Of a stretch of 64,000 bases of DNA, positions 8,902-17,900 are shown one piece after another. The number at the start of each line of letters is the position of its first letter. The first letter of the stretch is position 1. The notes beneath the pieces are model-generated. The model was not told the DNA's origin and ran no database searches. It saw only the letters and a list, made by a program, of their open reading frames with translations. Both the position numbers and the translations under genes were made by a program. The DNA lies in the NCBI RefSeq assembly GCF_032335695.1, contig NZ_JACTOJ010000004.1, positions 62,001 through 126,000 on the forward strand. The letters run 5' to 3'. Source of the DNA: JACTOJ01 sp032335695. GTDB lineage: Bacteria; Bacillota; Clostridia; Clostridiales; Clostridiaceae.

Positions 8902-9220
8902 TTAGAGGAGCAACTCTTTTAAAACTATTTACACGCGCTACATGCTGAGCAAGCTGTACATGCGCAGCATGCATCCATATCTCTGAGGTCAAAAACGACT
9001 TCAGTTTCTGTTGAAAAAGGCTCCTTAAAAGGATCAAAAATTTCCATTTGTGGCTTAAATTCTTTTTTCATATAATCAAACCTCCTTTGCAATATAATCA
9101 AAGGCAATAACCATTCTCGCACTAAAAATCCTCCTCTAATTTGCTCCTCAATGACCTGCAATTTTTCTATATTTTACAAGGCGTTAAGAGATTTTAGAAG
9201 GAGGTAATTTGCTCCTCTAA
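8902..9220 (-). promoter_or_regulatory. Complementary 12-nt boxes bracketing the precursor gene
   Basis: The 5' untranslated region carries TTAGAGGAGCAA in the mRNA (plus strand 9209-9220), and the segment just after the precursor stop carries the exact complement TTGCTCCTCTAA (8902-8913). A second 5' copy, GAGGAGCAAATTA, lies at 9137-9149. Pairing would enclose the whole precursor message in a 12-bp stem. Function is inferred. Confidence 0.45.
8925..9071 (-). CDS. Cys-rich RiPP precursor peptide
   Basis: A 48-residue peptide that ends in CCACTACSACSACK, with Cys at 35, 36, 38, 41, 44 and 47. The last four cysteines fall every third residue with only Ala, Ser or Thr between. The leader (residues 1-33) is Phe- and acid-rich (EIFDPFKEPF, then VVFDLRDMD), suitable for RRE binding, and shows no GG protease site. 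ATG 9071 has a full AAAGGAGG 9 nt upstream, which fixes the start. It is the first gene of the operon, ahead of four radical SAM genes. It resembles clostridial Cys-rich ranthipeptide/sactipeptide precursors in general design, but I know no described family with this core. The core begins near residue 33 by inference. Confidence 0.8.
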   Translation of the reverse strand: MKKEFKPQMEIFDPFKEPFSTETEVVFDLRDMDACCACTACSACSACK

Positions 9221-9228
9221 TTTATTTT

Positions 9229-9257
9229 ATTATACTACCAAAATTTCTCATCAACAA
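9229..9257 (-). promoter_or_regulatory. Sigma-A-type promoter of the RiPP operon
   Basis: On the minus strand TTGTTG (9252-9257) is followed after 17 nt by a perfect TATAAT (9229-9234). Transcription would start near 9222 and leave a leader of about 150 nt before the precursor ATG at 9071. No other strong -10 box lies closer. Confidence 0.55.
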
Positions 9258-9650
9258 CATATATATTATTATTTTTACATAAACTTTATCAAAATTCCAA
9301 AATAAGCATTCAATTCATTAAATTTTTCATTTCAAAGTAATGTTTATTATCTAAAATCAGAAATTCCATGTATTTCAACTATATATGCTAAAGTTTTTGT
9401 AGATCATGATACATTATGTCAATTATCGGCAGGTAATATCACAAAATTATGATCATATTTTTCTTTGTAAAACTTTAAATAGTTTTTACAATTTTCTCAA
9501 AAACTTTGTATCAATTCTTTATTGAAACTATTTATTATAATAAATGTAGAAATTGAAATAAGACTATAAAGTTCCAAATCTAAATCGGCACCTTCATAGT
9601 CTTTTTCCATCTCATATTAAATTAACACTAACATATCCCCTCTCGCCCTA
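9258..9650. other. Intergenic stretch with a hairpin, no convincing gene
   Basis: Between the RiPP promoter and the gene remnant at 9651 I see only AT-rich sequence plus an imperfect hairpin (AGACTATAAAG at 9561-9571 with CTTCATAGTCT at 9592-9602, followed by T5). The right arm and T-run repeat the terminator at the other edge of the cluster. A minus-strand frame reads MEKDYEGADLDLELYS and then meets stops; it may be a decayed gene or chance. Confidence 0.4.
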
Positions 9651-9752
9651 TTAAATCCCCACTCTAACCTTAACACCCTGAATAACCTCTTTATTTCTAA
9701 AATCATCACCATTTGTGTTGAAGTTATAAAAGCTTGCAAAGTGAGTAAATTC
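9651..9752 (-). pseudogene. Possible C-terminal remnant of an unknown gene
   Basis: A minus-strand frame just after the rRNA methyltransferase gene reads FTHFASFYNFNTNGDDF and on to QGVKVRVGI, then stops. There is no start codon or ribosome site. The composition looks protein-like rather than random AT-rich noise, so it may be the tail of a gene whose front was lost when the accessory region was exchanged. I do not recognise the family. Confidence 0.25.
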
Positions 9753-9757
9753 AATAA

Positions 9758-11128
9758 TTATAACAAATCCTTGCGACGTATTCCTACTACGCACTCCACA
9801 TGTGTCGTCTGCGGAAACATGTCTACCGGCTGCACTTCCACTGTCTTATAGCCAAGGAGTTCCAATATAGCTAAATCCCTGGCTAAAGTGGCCGGATTGC
9901 AGGAAACATAAACTATCCTATCTGGTGCCATTTTCGCAATAGCCTGAAGCAGGCTTTCTTCACAGCCTTTTCTTGGGGGATCTATCACCACTACCTCTGC
10001 TTTTATACCTTTATTTATCAAATCTGGAATCACTACTTCTGCTTGTCCTACTAAGAATTCTGCATTATCCACCAAGTTCATTTTAGCATTTTCCTTAGCA
10101 TTTTCTATGGCTTCAGGTATTATCTCTACTCCGTATACTTTCTTAGCCTTCTGTGTCAGGAAAAGAGAGATGGTTCCAGCTCCGCAGTAAGCATCAAAAA
10201 CCACTTCATTCCCGGTAAGAGCCGCATATTCAAGTGCTTTATCATAAAGCACCTTAGTTTGAAGGGGATTAACCTGAAAAAAGGACAAGGGTGATATGCT
10301 GAATTTAAACTCACCTATATAATCAGTTATATTCTCAGTTCCCCAGAGAACTATATTCTCAAGACCCATTATCACATTGCTATTTTTAGTATTTATGTTC
10401 TGAATTATGCTCTTTATTCCTGCTATGTTTTCCTTAAGCTTTTCCACCAAGCTTTCTTTGTGAGGAAGTTTTTTACCGTTGGTTACTAAAACCACCATAA
10501 CTTCTCCAGTGGTAAAGCCTTTTCTTACCATCACATGCCTTAAAATTCCGGAATGAATCTTTTCATCATAGCCAGTGACAGCAAATTCTTTCATCCAATT
10601 TCTTATAAGTTTAATTACAGAATCCGCTTCTTCATGCTGTATGCCGCAGCTTTCTACATTTATGATTTCATGAGAGCGGGCTGCATAGAAGCCAATCAAA
10701 TTATTGTCTGCTCCAGCTCCAACAGGAAGAGCTACCTTATTTCTATATCTGTAAGGCTTCTCCATTCCTAGAGTATGGTGTATCACTGCATCTTTAATTC
10801 CGCCTATGCGCTCTATGCACTCTTTCACTCTTTCCTTTTTAAAATTAAGCTGAGCTTCATAGGACATATGCTGAAGCTGACAGCCTCCGCATCTTTTATA
10901 TATAGGACAAGTAGGTTCTCTTCTGGAACTGCTTGGCTCAATTATATCTATAAGCTTTCCAAAACCATGGCTTTTTGAGAGCTTGATTATTTTTATCTTT
11001 ACTTTCTCCCCTTCTAAGGCTCCAGGTATAAATAAAGGAAAACCTTCTGGTTTTGCAACTCCTTCTCCCTCATATCCTTGAGCTACTATATCCACAGTAA
11101 TTTCATCATTTTTTTTAAAATTTATCAT
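9758..11128 (-). CDS. rlmD: 23S rRNA (uracil-5-)-methyltransferase, RlmD/RlmCD (RumA) type
   Basis: The 456-residue enzyme has an N-terminal TRAM domain (ITVDIVAQGYEGEGVAK), the Fe-S cluster motif CPIYKRCGGC followed by QLQH, and the SAM site FDAYCGAGTISL. The catalytic block is VVIDPPRKGCEE, with the nucleophile in VYVSCNPATLARDL. This family makes 5-methyluridine in 23S rRNA; in Firmicutes one enzyme (RlmCD) often modifies both U747 and U1939. Length is normal. It is monocistronic and marks the return to core genome after the RiPP cluster. Confidence 0.92.
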   Translation of the reverse strand: MINFKKNDEITVDIVAQGYEGEGVAKPEGFPLFIPGALEGEKVKIKIIKLSKSHGFGKLIDIIEPSSSRREPTCPIYKRCGGCQLQHMSYEAQLNFKKERVKECIERIGGIKDAVIHHTLGMEKPYRYRNKVALPVGAGADNNLIGFYAARSHEIINVESCGIQHEEADSVIKLIRNWMKEFAVTGYDEKIHSGILRHVMVRKGFTTGEVMVVLVTNGKKLPHKESLVEKLKENIAGIKSIIQNINTKNSNVIMGLENIVLWGTENITDYIGEFKFSISPLSFFQVNPLQTKVLYDKALEYAALTGNEVVFDAYCGAGTISLFLTQKAKKVYGVEIIPEAIENAKENAKMNLVDNAEFLVGQAEVVIPDLINKGIKAEVVVIDPPRKGCEESLLQAIAKMAPDRIVYVSCNPATLARDLAILELLGYKTVEVQPVDMFPQTTHVECVVGIRRKDLL

Positions 11129-11212
11129 AAGACTACCTCATTAAATCTTTACAAAAATTATTATATTAATCATATTAACACAGGTTGTATTTTCACTTCA
11201 ACCTAAAATATA

Positions 11213-11572
11213 TTAGCCCCTGAAGGTGCTGCAATAGGTACCTTCTGAATTAGTCGCACGGGAACCAGCTATTGTTAAGCTTCTAGCTTCACACAACATA
11301 TCTCTATTATGTATGCACCTAGTAGCATTGCATTGAACGCTAGGATACATATTTATATTTTCCATGCTAAACAACTGCTTCATTTCGCCAGATAAATTAG
11401 TATTGGTAAAAGTTGAAAAAGCGTTCTTAAATGTTTTTTCTGCAAAAGTACTGCATAATGTATCTGCTGAATTTTGAGCGCTGAAGCCTTTCACAGCTAT
11501 ATTCTTGGCAGAACAGAATCCATTCATATTGTGAATGCAATTAGCCGCATTACAAGATAAAACACCGTTCAT
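11213..11572 (-). CDS. Tandem DUF1540 protein
   Basis: A 119-residue protein with two copies of the small DUF1540 motif: LSCNAANCIHNMNGFC with DTLCSTF in the first, and VQCNATRCIHNRDMLC with GTYCSTF in the second. The four conserved cysteines per copy suggest metal binding. I chose ATG 11572 because GGAG lies 8 nt upstream; the frame is open 17 codons further. Function is unknown; the domain is common in sporulating clostridia. Confidence 0.8.
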   Translation of the reverse strand: MNGVLSCNAANCIHNMNGFCSAKNIAVKGFSAQNSADTLCSTFAEKTFKNAFSTFTNTNLSGEMKQLFSMENINMYPSVQCNATRCIHNRDMLCEARSLTIAGSRATNSEGTYCSTFRG

Positions 11573-11623
11573 ATCATCATCTCCAAGACAATATATTTTA
11601 ATTCTATGCCTATATTGTGCCAA

Positions 11624-12005
11624 TCTTCAGCATTTTTATGCATATATTTGCTTAATTATGGTTGTATATGTTTTAAAACCTAGCCTGTTAAAAAAGGCAA
11701 AAAAAGTGCACCTTAAAGGTGCAAAAATAGAAACAGTTGCCATTATTTTCTTGTTATTATTCTTACCATTATTTATTAGAATATACAGCAATATTGTAAT
11801 ATTCTAATAAATTATTAGCAAAAATACTATTCTTATTATACTTGAATAAAATTCTATTAACAATAAAAAAAACAAAAAACTGCTGAAATAGATATGAATA
11901 AATTGCATAATTCACAAATTTTTAAAATGTAATTGTACAATTATCCATTAATCAGCAGTTTTACTAATTTATATCATTGATTTTTAGTTCGTAACAAAGG
12001 TTATA
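11624..12005. other. Intergenic region with three inverted repeats
   Basis: TGCACCTT/AAGGTGCA lies at 11707-11723. A perfect 12-bp stem TTATTAGAATAT/ATATTCTAATAA lies at 11773-11784 and 11799-11810. The pyk terminator is listed separately. I see no gene here. Confidence 0.5.
11876..11962 (-). terminator. Terminator of the pfkA-pyk operon
   Basis: AAAACTGCTGA (11876-11886) and TCAGCAGTTTT (11952-11962) form an 11-bp stem. On the minus strand the right-hand copy is followed by a T-rich tract. The loop is long (65 nt) and holds AATTGTACAATT, itself a small palindrome. It sits 44 nt after the pyk stop. Confidence 0.6.
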
Positions 12006-13433
12006 TTATTTTTCTCCTACAACGTGAACCTTCATCATGTTAGTAGCTCCAATATTGTTAACTTGCTTTCCAGCAGAAACAACTACTAGATCTCCTTCTT
12101 TAACATAACCAGCTTCAGTAGCAAGCTTAACTGATTTTTCTATTAATTCATCAGTTGTTGCAACATTTTCAGATACTATTGGATATACTCCCCAATGGAA
12201 AGCAAGCTTTCTTGCTACATCTTCACTTGGAGTGATTGCAATTACTGGACATTCTGGTCTGTATTTTGATATGTTCTTAGCACTCTGTCCGCTCTGAGTT
12301 GCAGTTATTATAGCTGATGCATTTAATTCAGCTGCAGTATTGCAAGTTGCAAGGCTTATAGCATTCTGAACATTTGCAACATGAGATTTTCTCTTCTTCT
12401 TAAGGTTTTCTTCATAGTTAAGCTTTGATTCAGCAGATTCAGCAATCTTAGCCATAGCTGATACAGCTTCTACTGGATATTTTCCGTTAGCAGTTTCTCC
12501 GCTAAGCATGATACAGTCAGTACCATCAAATATTGCATTAGCAACGTCTGAAACTTCTGCTCTTGTTGGTCTTGGATTTCTCATCATTGAGTCAAGCATT
12601 TGAGTTGCAGTAACAACTGGCTTACCAACTGCGTTACATTTTTCTATTATCATCTTCTGAACTAGTGGAACTTGTTCCATTGGGATTTCAACACCCATGT
12701 CTCCTCTAGCTACCATTATAGAGTCAGAAACTGCAAGTATTGAATCTACGTTATCAACACCTTCTTGATTTTCTATCTTAGATATGATCTTTACATTCTG
12801 TCCGCCATTATCATCAAGAACTTTTCTTATAGCAAGAACGTCAGCTTCTTTTCTTATGAAAGATGCTGCTATAGCATCAACTCCCATTTCAACACCGAAG
12901 ATAAGGTCTGATATATCTTTTTCAGTTATAGCTGGCAACTGAATTGAAACTCCAGGAACATTTACTCCCTTGTGGCTTCCTACTAAACCAGAGTTTGTAA
13001 CAACACACTCAATGTTAGTTCCTTTAATAGCTTTAACTTCAAGTCCTACAAGACCATCGTCTATAAGGATTTGATTTCCTGCTTTAACATCCTTATATAA
13101 ATCTGTATAAGAAATTGAACACTTAGTTTCATCTCCTGATACTTCTTCTCCGCAGTAAATAGTGAAAGAAGTTCCTTCCTTAAGTTCAACCTTTCCTGCT
13201 GCAAAGTTTCCAGTTCTTATTTCTGGTCCCTTAGTATCAAGAATTATAGCTATGTTCTTATTGTATTTTGCTCTTAATTCCTTAACTAGCTTTATTCTTC
13301 CGCCATGTTCTTCATGATCTCCATGAGAAAAGTTATGTCTGGAAGCATTCATTCCACTTTCAATAATTTTAGATAATGTTTCTCTATCCTCACTGGATGG
13401 TCCTATAGTACAAATAATCTTTGTTTTTTTCAT
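12006..13433 (-). CDS. pyk: Pyruvate kinase
   Basis: The 475-residue enzyme converts phosphoenolpyruvate and ADP to pyruvate and ATP. Recognisable parts are the start MKKTKIICTIGPSSED, the RHNFSHGDHEEH strand, ILDTKGPEIRTG, the catalytic Lys region KIENQEGVDN, MVARGDMGVEIP and ATQMLDSM. It ends at normal length without the extra phosphohistidine domain found in Bacillus-type enzymes. GGAG about 9 nt before ATG 13433 sets the start. It lies 62 nt after pfkA and is probably co-transcribed with it. Confidence 0.97.
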   Translation of the reverse strand: MKKTKIICTIGPSSEDRETLSKIIESGMNASRHNFSHGDHEEHGGRIKLVKELRAKYNKNIAIILDTKGPEIRTGNFAAGKVELKEGTSFTIYCGEEVSGDETKCSISYTDLYKDVKAGNQILIDDGLVGLEVKAIKGTNIECVVTNSGLVGSHKGVNVPGVSIQLPAITEKDISDLIFGVEMGVDAIAASFIRKEADVLAIRKVLDDNGGQNVKIISKIENQEGVDNVDSILAVSDSIMVARGDMGVEIPMEQVPLVQKMIIEKCNAVGKPVVTATQMLDSMMRNPRPTRAEVSDVANAIFDGTDCIMLSGETANGKYPVEAVSAMAKIAESAESKLNYEENLKKKRKSHVANVQNAISLATCNTAAELNASAIITATQSGQSAKNISKYRPECPVIAITPSEDVARKLAFHWGVYPIVSENVATTDELIEKSVKLATEAGYVKEGDLVVVSAGKQVNNIGATNMMKVHVVGEK

Positions 13434-13495
13434 AAATTTGCTCTCCTTATTATAAAATATCATTTATGTAAATTTTTTTGTTAGCAATATGGTTT

Positions 13496-14455
13496 TTAAT
13501 ATGACAGTGCATTGGCTATCTCATAAAGATTATCATCAAATTTTCTAGGCATTGCCAATGCTTCATCTATATCGTCATCAACAATTTTGCCGCCTCTCAT
13601 TCCTACAACTCTTGAAGATTTTCCTTCAATAAGAAGTTCTACAGCTCTCGCTCCAAGTCTTGAAGCTAAAATTCTATCGAAAGCGGAAGGGCTTCCTCCT
13701 CTTTGGATATGTCCAAGCTTTGTAGCTCTTGTTTCAACTCCAGTAACCTTCTCAACTTCTTTTGCAAGCTTTTCAGATCCGCCTACTCCTTCAGCAAGAA
13801 TTATGAGATTATGCATCTTTCCATTTCTCTTTCCTTCTAATACACTTCTGCATATATCATCTACATTCATGCCTTTTTCAGGAACTATTATTGTTTCTGC
13901 ACCACCCGCGATTCCTGAGAATAAAGCTATGTCTCCGCAATTTCTTCCCATTACCTCAACAATGCTTACTCTTTCATGAGAAGCAGATGTATCTCTTAAT
14001 TTATTTATAGCATCTAGAACAGTATTTAAAGCAGTATCGAAACCTATTGTGTAATCTGTGTATGCAAGATCATTGTCAATTGTTCCTGGTAGTCCTATAG
14101 TATTTACCCCAAGTTTTGAAAGAAGTTTTGCACCAGTGAAAGAACCGTCTCCGCCTATTACTACTAAGCCATCGATTCCAAAAACTCTAAGCACTTCTGC
14201 AGCCTTCATTCTAACTTCTTCTTTTTTAAATTCTTCACATCTAGCGGTTCTAAGTACTGTTCCGCCCTTTTGAATTATGTCAGAAACTGAGCTACGAGTC
14301 ATTTCAAAGATTTCTCCATTTATAAGGCCGTTATATCCTCTTTGAACACCCATAACATTTAAGCCTTTATCAAGCCCCATTCTAACCACTGCTCTAATGG
14401 CAGCGTTCATTCCTGGTGCGTCTCCACCACTAGTTAATACTGCAATCTTTCTCAT
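13496..14455 (-). CDS. pfkA: ATP-dependent 6-phosphofructokinase
   Basis: The 319-residue glycolytic enzyme starts MRKIAVLTSGGDAPGMNAAI with AGGAGG upstream. It has the ATP/F6P signatures VIGGDGSFTGA, LPGTIDNDL with catalytic Asp, and GFDTALNT, then RATKLGHIQRGGSPS. It is the standard length for bacterial PfkA. The pair pfkA-pyk downstream of dnaE is the usual clostridial order. Confidence 0.97.
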   Translation of the reverse strand: MRKIAVLTSGGDAPGMNAAIRAVVRMGLDKGLNVMGVQRGYNGLINGEIFEMTRSSVSDIIQKGGTVLRTARCEEFKKEEVRMKAAEVLRVFGIDGLVVIGGDGSFTGAKLLSKLGVNTIGLPGTIDNDLAYTDYTIGFDTALNTVLDAINKLRDTSASHERVSIVEVMGRNCGDIALFSGIAGGAETIIVPEKGMNVDDICRSVLEGKRNGKMHNLIILAEGVGGSEKLAKEVEKVTGVETRATKLGHIQRGGSPSAFDRILASRLGARAVELLIEGKSSRVVGMRGGKIVDDDIDEALAMPRKFDDNLYEIANALSY

Positions 14456-14975
14456 TATTATTCCTCCTGTTACCCCATGGGCCATAAGTTGTCCCACCAT
14501 GGTCAAAATTGTAACTTTAGTAATACATATTAGTTCAATTGCTATTAATTTTTCTTTCAAAATAATGTTACTATAAAAATATTAAATATGCAACAATAGT
14601 ATTGTTGTGCTTTTATACAAAAATATAAATATCGATACAATATCTATTATTTTTTATGTTTTTCACAACTCTCAATTTTTAATGCAAGAAAAATTGCATT
14701 TATATGTCTGAATTTTTCATTGAAAATGTTTAAGTATCAGTATTTTTAACATTTTTTTAGGGTTTATTGTCTAAAAAAATTTTTACATTTTTTTAGACTT
14801 TATGCTCCCTAAAACACTAATATAAATTTATTAATATATTTAATGCTCTTTCCTGCACTTTTTTATAGATGTTTCTAAAAAAATAATTTTTATATTTCAC
14901 ATTTTTTTAATTCTGTATAAATTCCTGCATTATAATAGCTTCACATAACAGGTCATTTATACAGATATTTATATA
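14456..14975. other. pfkA upstream region with a nested terminator
   Basis: 520 nt without a gene. It must hold the pfkA promoter; several AT-rich -10-like words are present and I cannot single one out. The dnaE terminator is listed separately. Confidence 0.5.
14755..14814 (-). terminator. Nested inverted repeat downstream of dnaE
   Basis: An outer stem TTTTAGGG (14755-14762) with CCCTAAAA (14807-14814) encloses an inner stem GTCTAAAAAAA (14769-14779) with TTTTTTTAGAC (14788-14798). The site is about 160 nt downstream of the dnaE stop on the minus strand. Terminator function is inferred. Confidence 0.45.
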
Positions 14976-17900
14976 TTAATTATCAATTAATTTTATGTTT
15001 TGCTCTCCGAATTCCCTCTTTAGTATTTCCAAAACATCCGTGTCAATATTCACCCAATATTCTCTGTTCATCCTATTTTTTAGTCTTTCCCTTTTAGTGC
15101 ACAAAAATACGGGTGTAGTACCTTTAAATTTAAGCAATAATTTTTTTATCTCCCCATATATGTTTCTCAAGGTTTTTTCATCTTCGATAGCAATATATAA
15201 ATTTGATATTTTCAAATTTTCAAGAGGCCTTATGCCTTCACAAATTATTCTTGGAGCTTCATCTTCCTTTATGCTGACTCTTCCATTTATGAGCACCATG
15301 CCGTCTTCCTCAATAAACATAGATACTCTTTCCATAGTCTTAGGGAACACTATGACCTCTATGCTTCCATACAGATCTTCAAGGGTTATAAATGCCATTC
15401 TGTCATTGTTTCTAGTAAACTTTCTGCTTACGGCACTTATTATTCCTCCTAATATGACTCTGCTGCCATCACCTATGTCTTTTTCATCTCTTCTTGAGGG
15501 TTCTTCCAAAATAAAATTATTATCCTCATCTTCTAGGGTAGTGCTTATTTTGGCAGCTTCTAATATATCTATGGTTTTAGCGCTGGTCTGAAGTTTAAGG
15601 GCCTGCTCATACTCCTCCAGTGGATGACCTGATATATAAAGCCCAGTCATCTCTTTTTCCATTGCCAGCATATGCTTCTTTTCAAATTCCTTTATATCAG
15701 GATATTTTATATCAGCTTCAAATAGTTTATTTCCAGAAGCAGTGGAATCAAAGCTTCCAAACATACTTAACTGCCCATCTATATTTCTCTTTTTCTCATT
15801 AGTCATTCCATCAAGTATTCTCTCATAAACAGCCAATAGCTGCGATCTGAACACCTTAAATCCATCAAGAGCCCCAGCCTTTATGAGGCTTTCCAGCACC
15901 CTTTTGCTAACTGTGGAAAGTTCAATTTTATCGCAGAAATCATATAAGGAGGTAAACTTTCCCTTTTCTTCTCTGCATTTCACTATGCTGTTTATTACAG
16001 CTACTCCAGTATTTTTTATAGCAGCCAAGCCAAACCTTATGATAGTTTCATTCTTTACTGTAAATTTTGCATGACTTTCATTTATATCTGGAGGAAGCAC
16101 TTGAATTCCAAGGCTTTCTGCAAATCTTATATAATAGGACACCTTCTCACTTATACCCATAACACTATTTAACATTGCTGCTATGTATTCTGCAGGATAA
16201 TATTTGGCAAGATAAGCGGTTTGATATGCTATTACCGCATAAGCAGCTGCATGAGACTTATTAAAAGCGTAGGAGGCAAAATCTATCATCTGATCAAAAA
16301 TCTTGTTTGCTATATCCTCGCTTATTCCATTTCTTACGCAGCCTGGAACTTCAACCTTTCCATTTTTATCCACGATTCCATGGATAAAATTCTTTCTTTC
16401 CTCTTCCATGACCTTGTGCTTCTTTTTAGACATGGCACGCCTTACCAGATCACTTCTTCCCATGGAATATCCAGCAAGCTCTCTAACTATCTCCATAGCC
16501 TGCTCCTGATATATCATTACTCCGTTAGATACACCAAGTACAGCTTCCAGCTCTGGAGTCAAATATTTTATTTTATCTGGAAACCTTTTATTTTCTATAT
16601 ATTTAGGAATCTCTGCCATAGGGCCTGGTCTGTAAAGACTTATTCCAGCTATTATATCCTCAAGGGAATCAGGTTTAAGCTCCTTCATGAAGTTGGTCAT
16701 TCCTGCAGACTCCAGCTGGAACACTCCTACGGTCTTACCTTCTCCTATCATTTTATATACTTCTTTATCTTCAAAGCCAAGCTTGTCAAGATTTACTTCT
16801 ATTCCACGATTTTCTCTTATAAAATCTATGGTATCTCTCATTACAGTAAGGGTTCTAAGACCTAGAAAGTCCATTTTTAAAAGTCCCAGCTCCTCTAAAG
16901 TTCCCATGGTGAACTGAGTTACAATCATTTCTTCATTTCTCTGAAGCGGAACATACTCCACTAAGGGCTGAGAGGCAATAACTACTCCTGCTGCATGAGT
17001 AGAAGAGTGCCTAGGAAGACCTTCCAGAGCTTTGCTTACATCTATAAGCTGCTTTACTCTCTCATCTTCATCATATGCGGCTTTTAAATCAGGATTTATA
17101 TCCAAGGCTTTTTCTATGGTGATTCCCAGCATAGTAGGAATCATCTTAGCTATCTTATCTGTTTCAGAATAGGAATAATTCATAGCCCTTCCTACATCTC
17201 TTATACACATTCTGGCGGCCATGGTTCCGAAGGTTATTATCTGAGACACATTGTTTTCTCCGTATTTTTCCACAACGTAATCAATAACCCTCTGTCTTCC
17301 TTCATAACAAAAATCAGAATCTATATCTGGCATGGAAACACGCTCTGGATTAAGGAATCTTTCAAATATCAAACTGTATTTTATAGGATCGATTTTTGTG
17401 ATTCCTAAGGTATAGGCAACTATGGAACCCGCAGCAGACCCTCTTCCTGGTCCTGTAGGTATGTTATTTTCCATTGAGAATCTTATAAAGTCCCAAACTA
17501 TAAGAAAATAATCCACATAGCCCATCTGCTTTATGACTCCAAGCTCATATTGAAGTCTATCAACTAAATCTTTAGCCTCTTTTATACCCTGGCTAAATTG
17601 TATAATTTCCTCTATATTGATTTGTTTTTGCCTTAGCGGGGTGAAAACCTCATATAAACCTATGAGCCCTCTAAAGCAATTTTCCACTAAATATTCGTAG
17701 GGCTCTACTCCCTCTGGCAGCGGGAATTTAGGCAGCTTAGATTTATGAAATTCATAGTCAAAATTGCATTTTTCAGCTATTTTAACTGTATTCTCTAAAG
17801 CTTCTGGAATATAAGAAAAAAGATAATGCATTTCTTCAGCATCTTTTAAATAGAACTGATCTGAAGGATATCTCATCCTGTCCTCTTCATCTACAGTTTT

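Noticed and set aside
8843..9037. 64-codon minus-strand frame overlapping the Cys-rich precursor
   Set aside because: It lies in another frame of the precursor and has no ribosome site; only its last 19 codons, which end on the start of the radical SAM gene, might be a coupling peptide.
8925..9071. SCIFF (six Cys in forty-five) precursor identity
   Set aside because: Six cysteines and 48 residues fit the name, but the spacing and leader differ from SCIFF and the partner enzymes are several rather than one.
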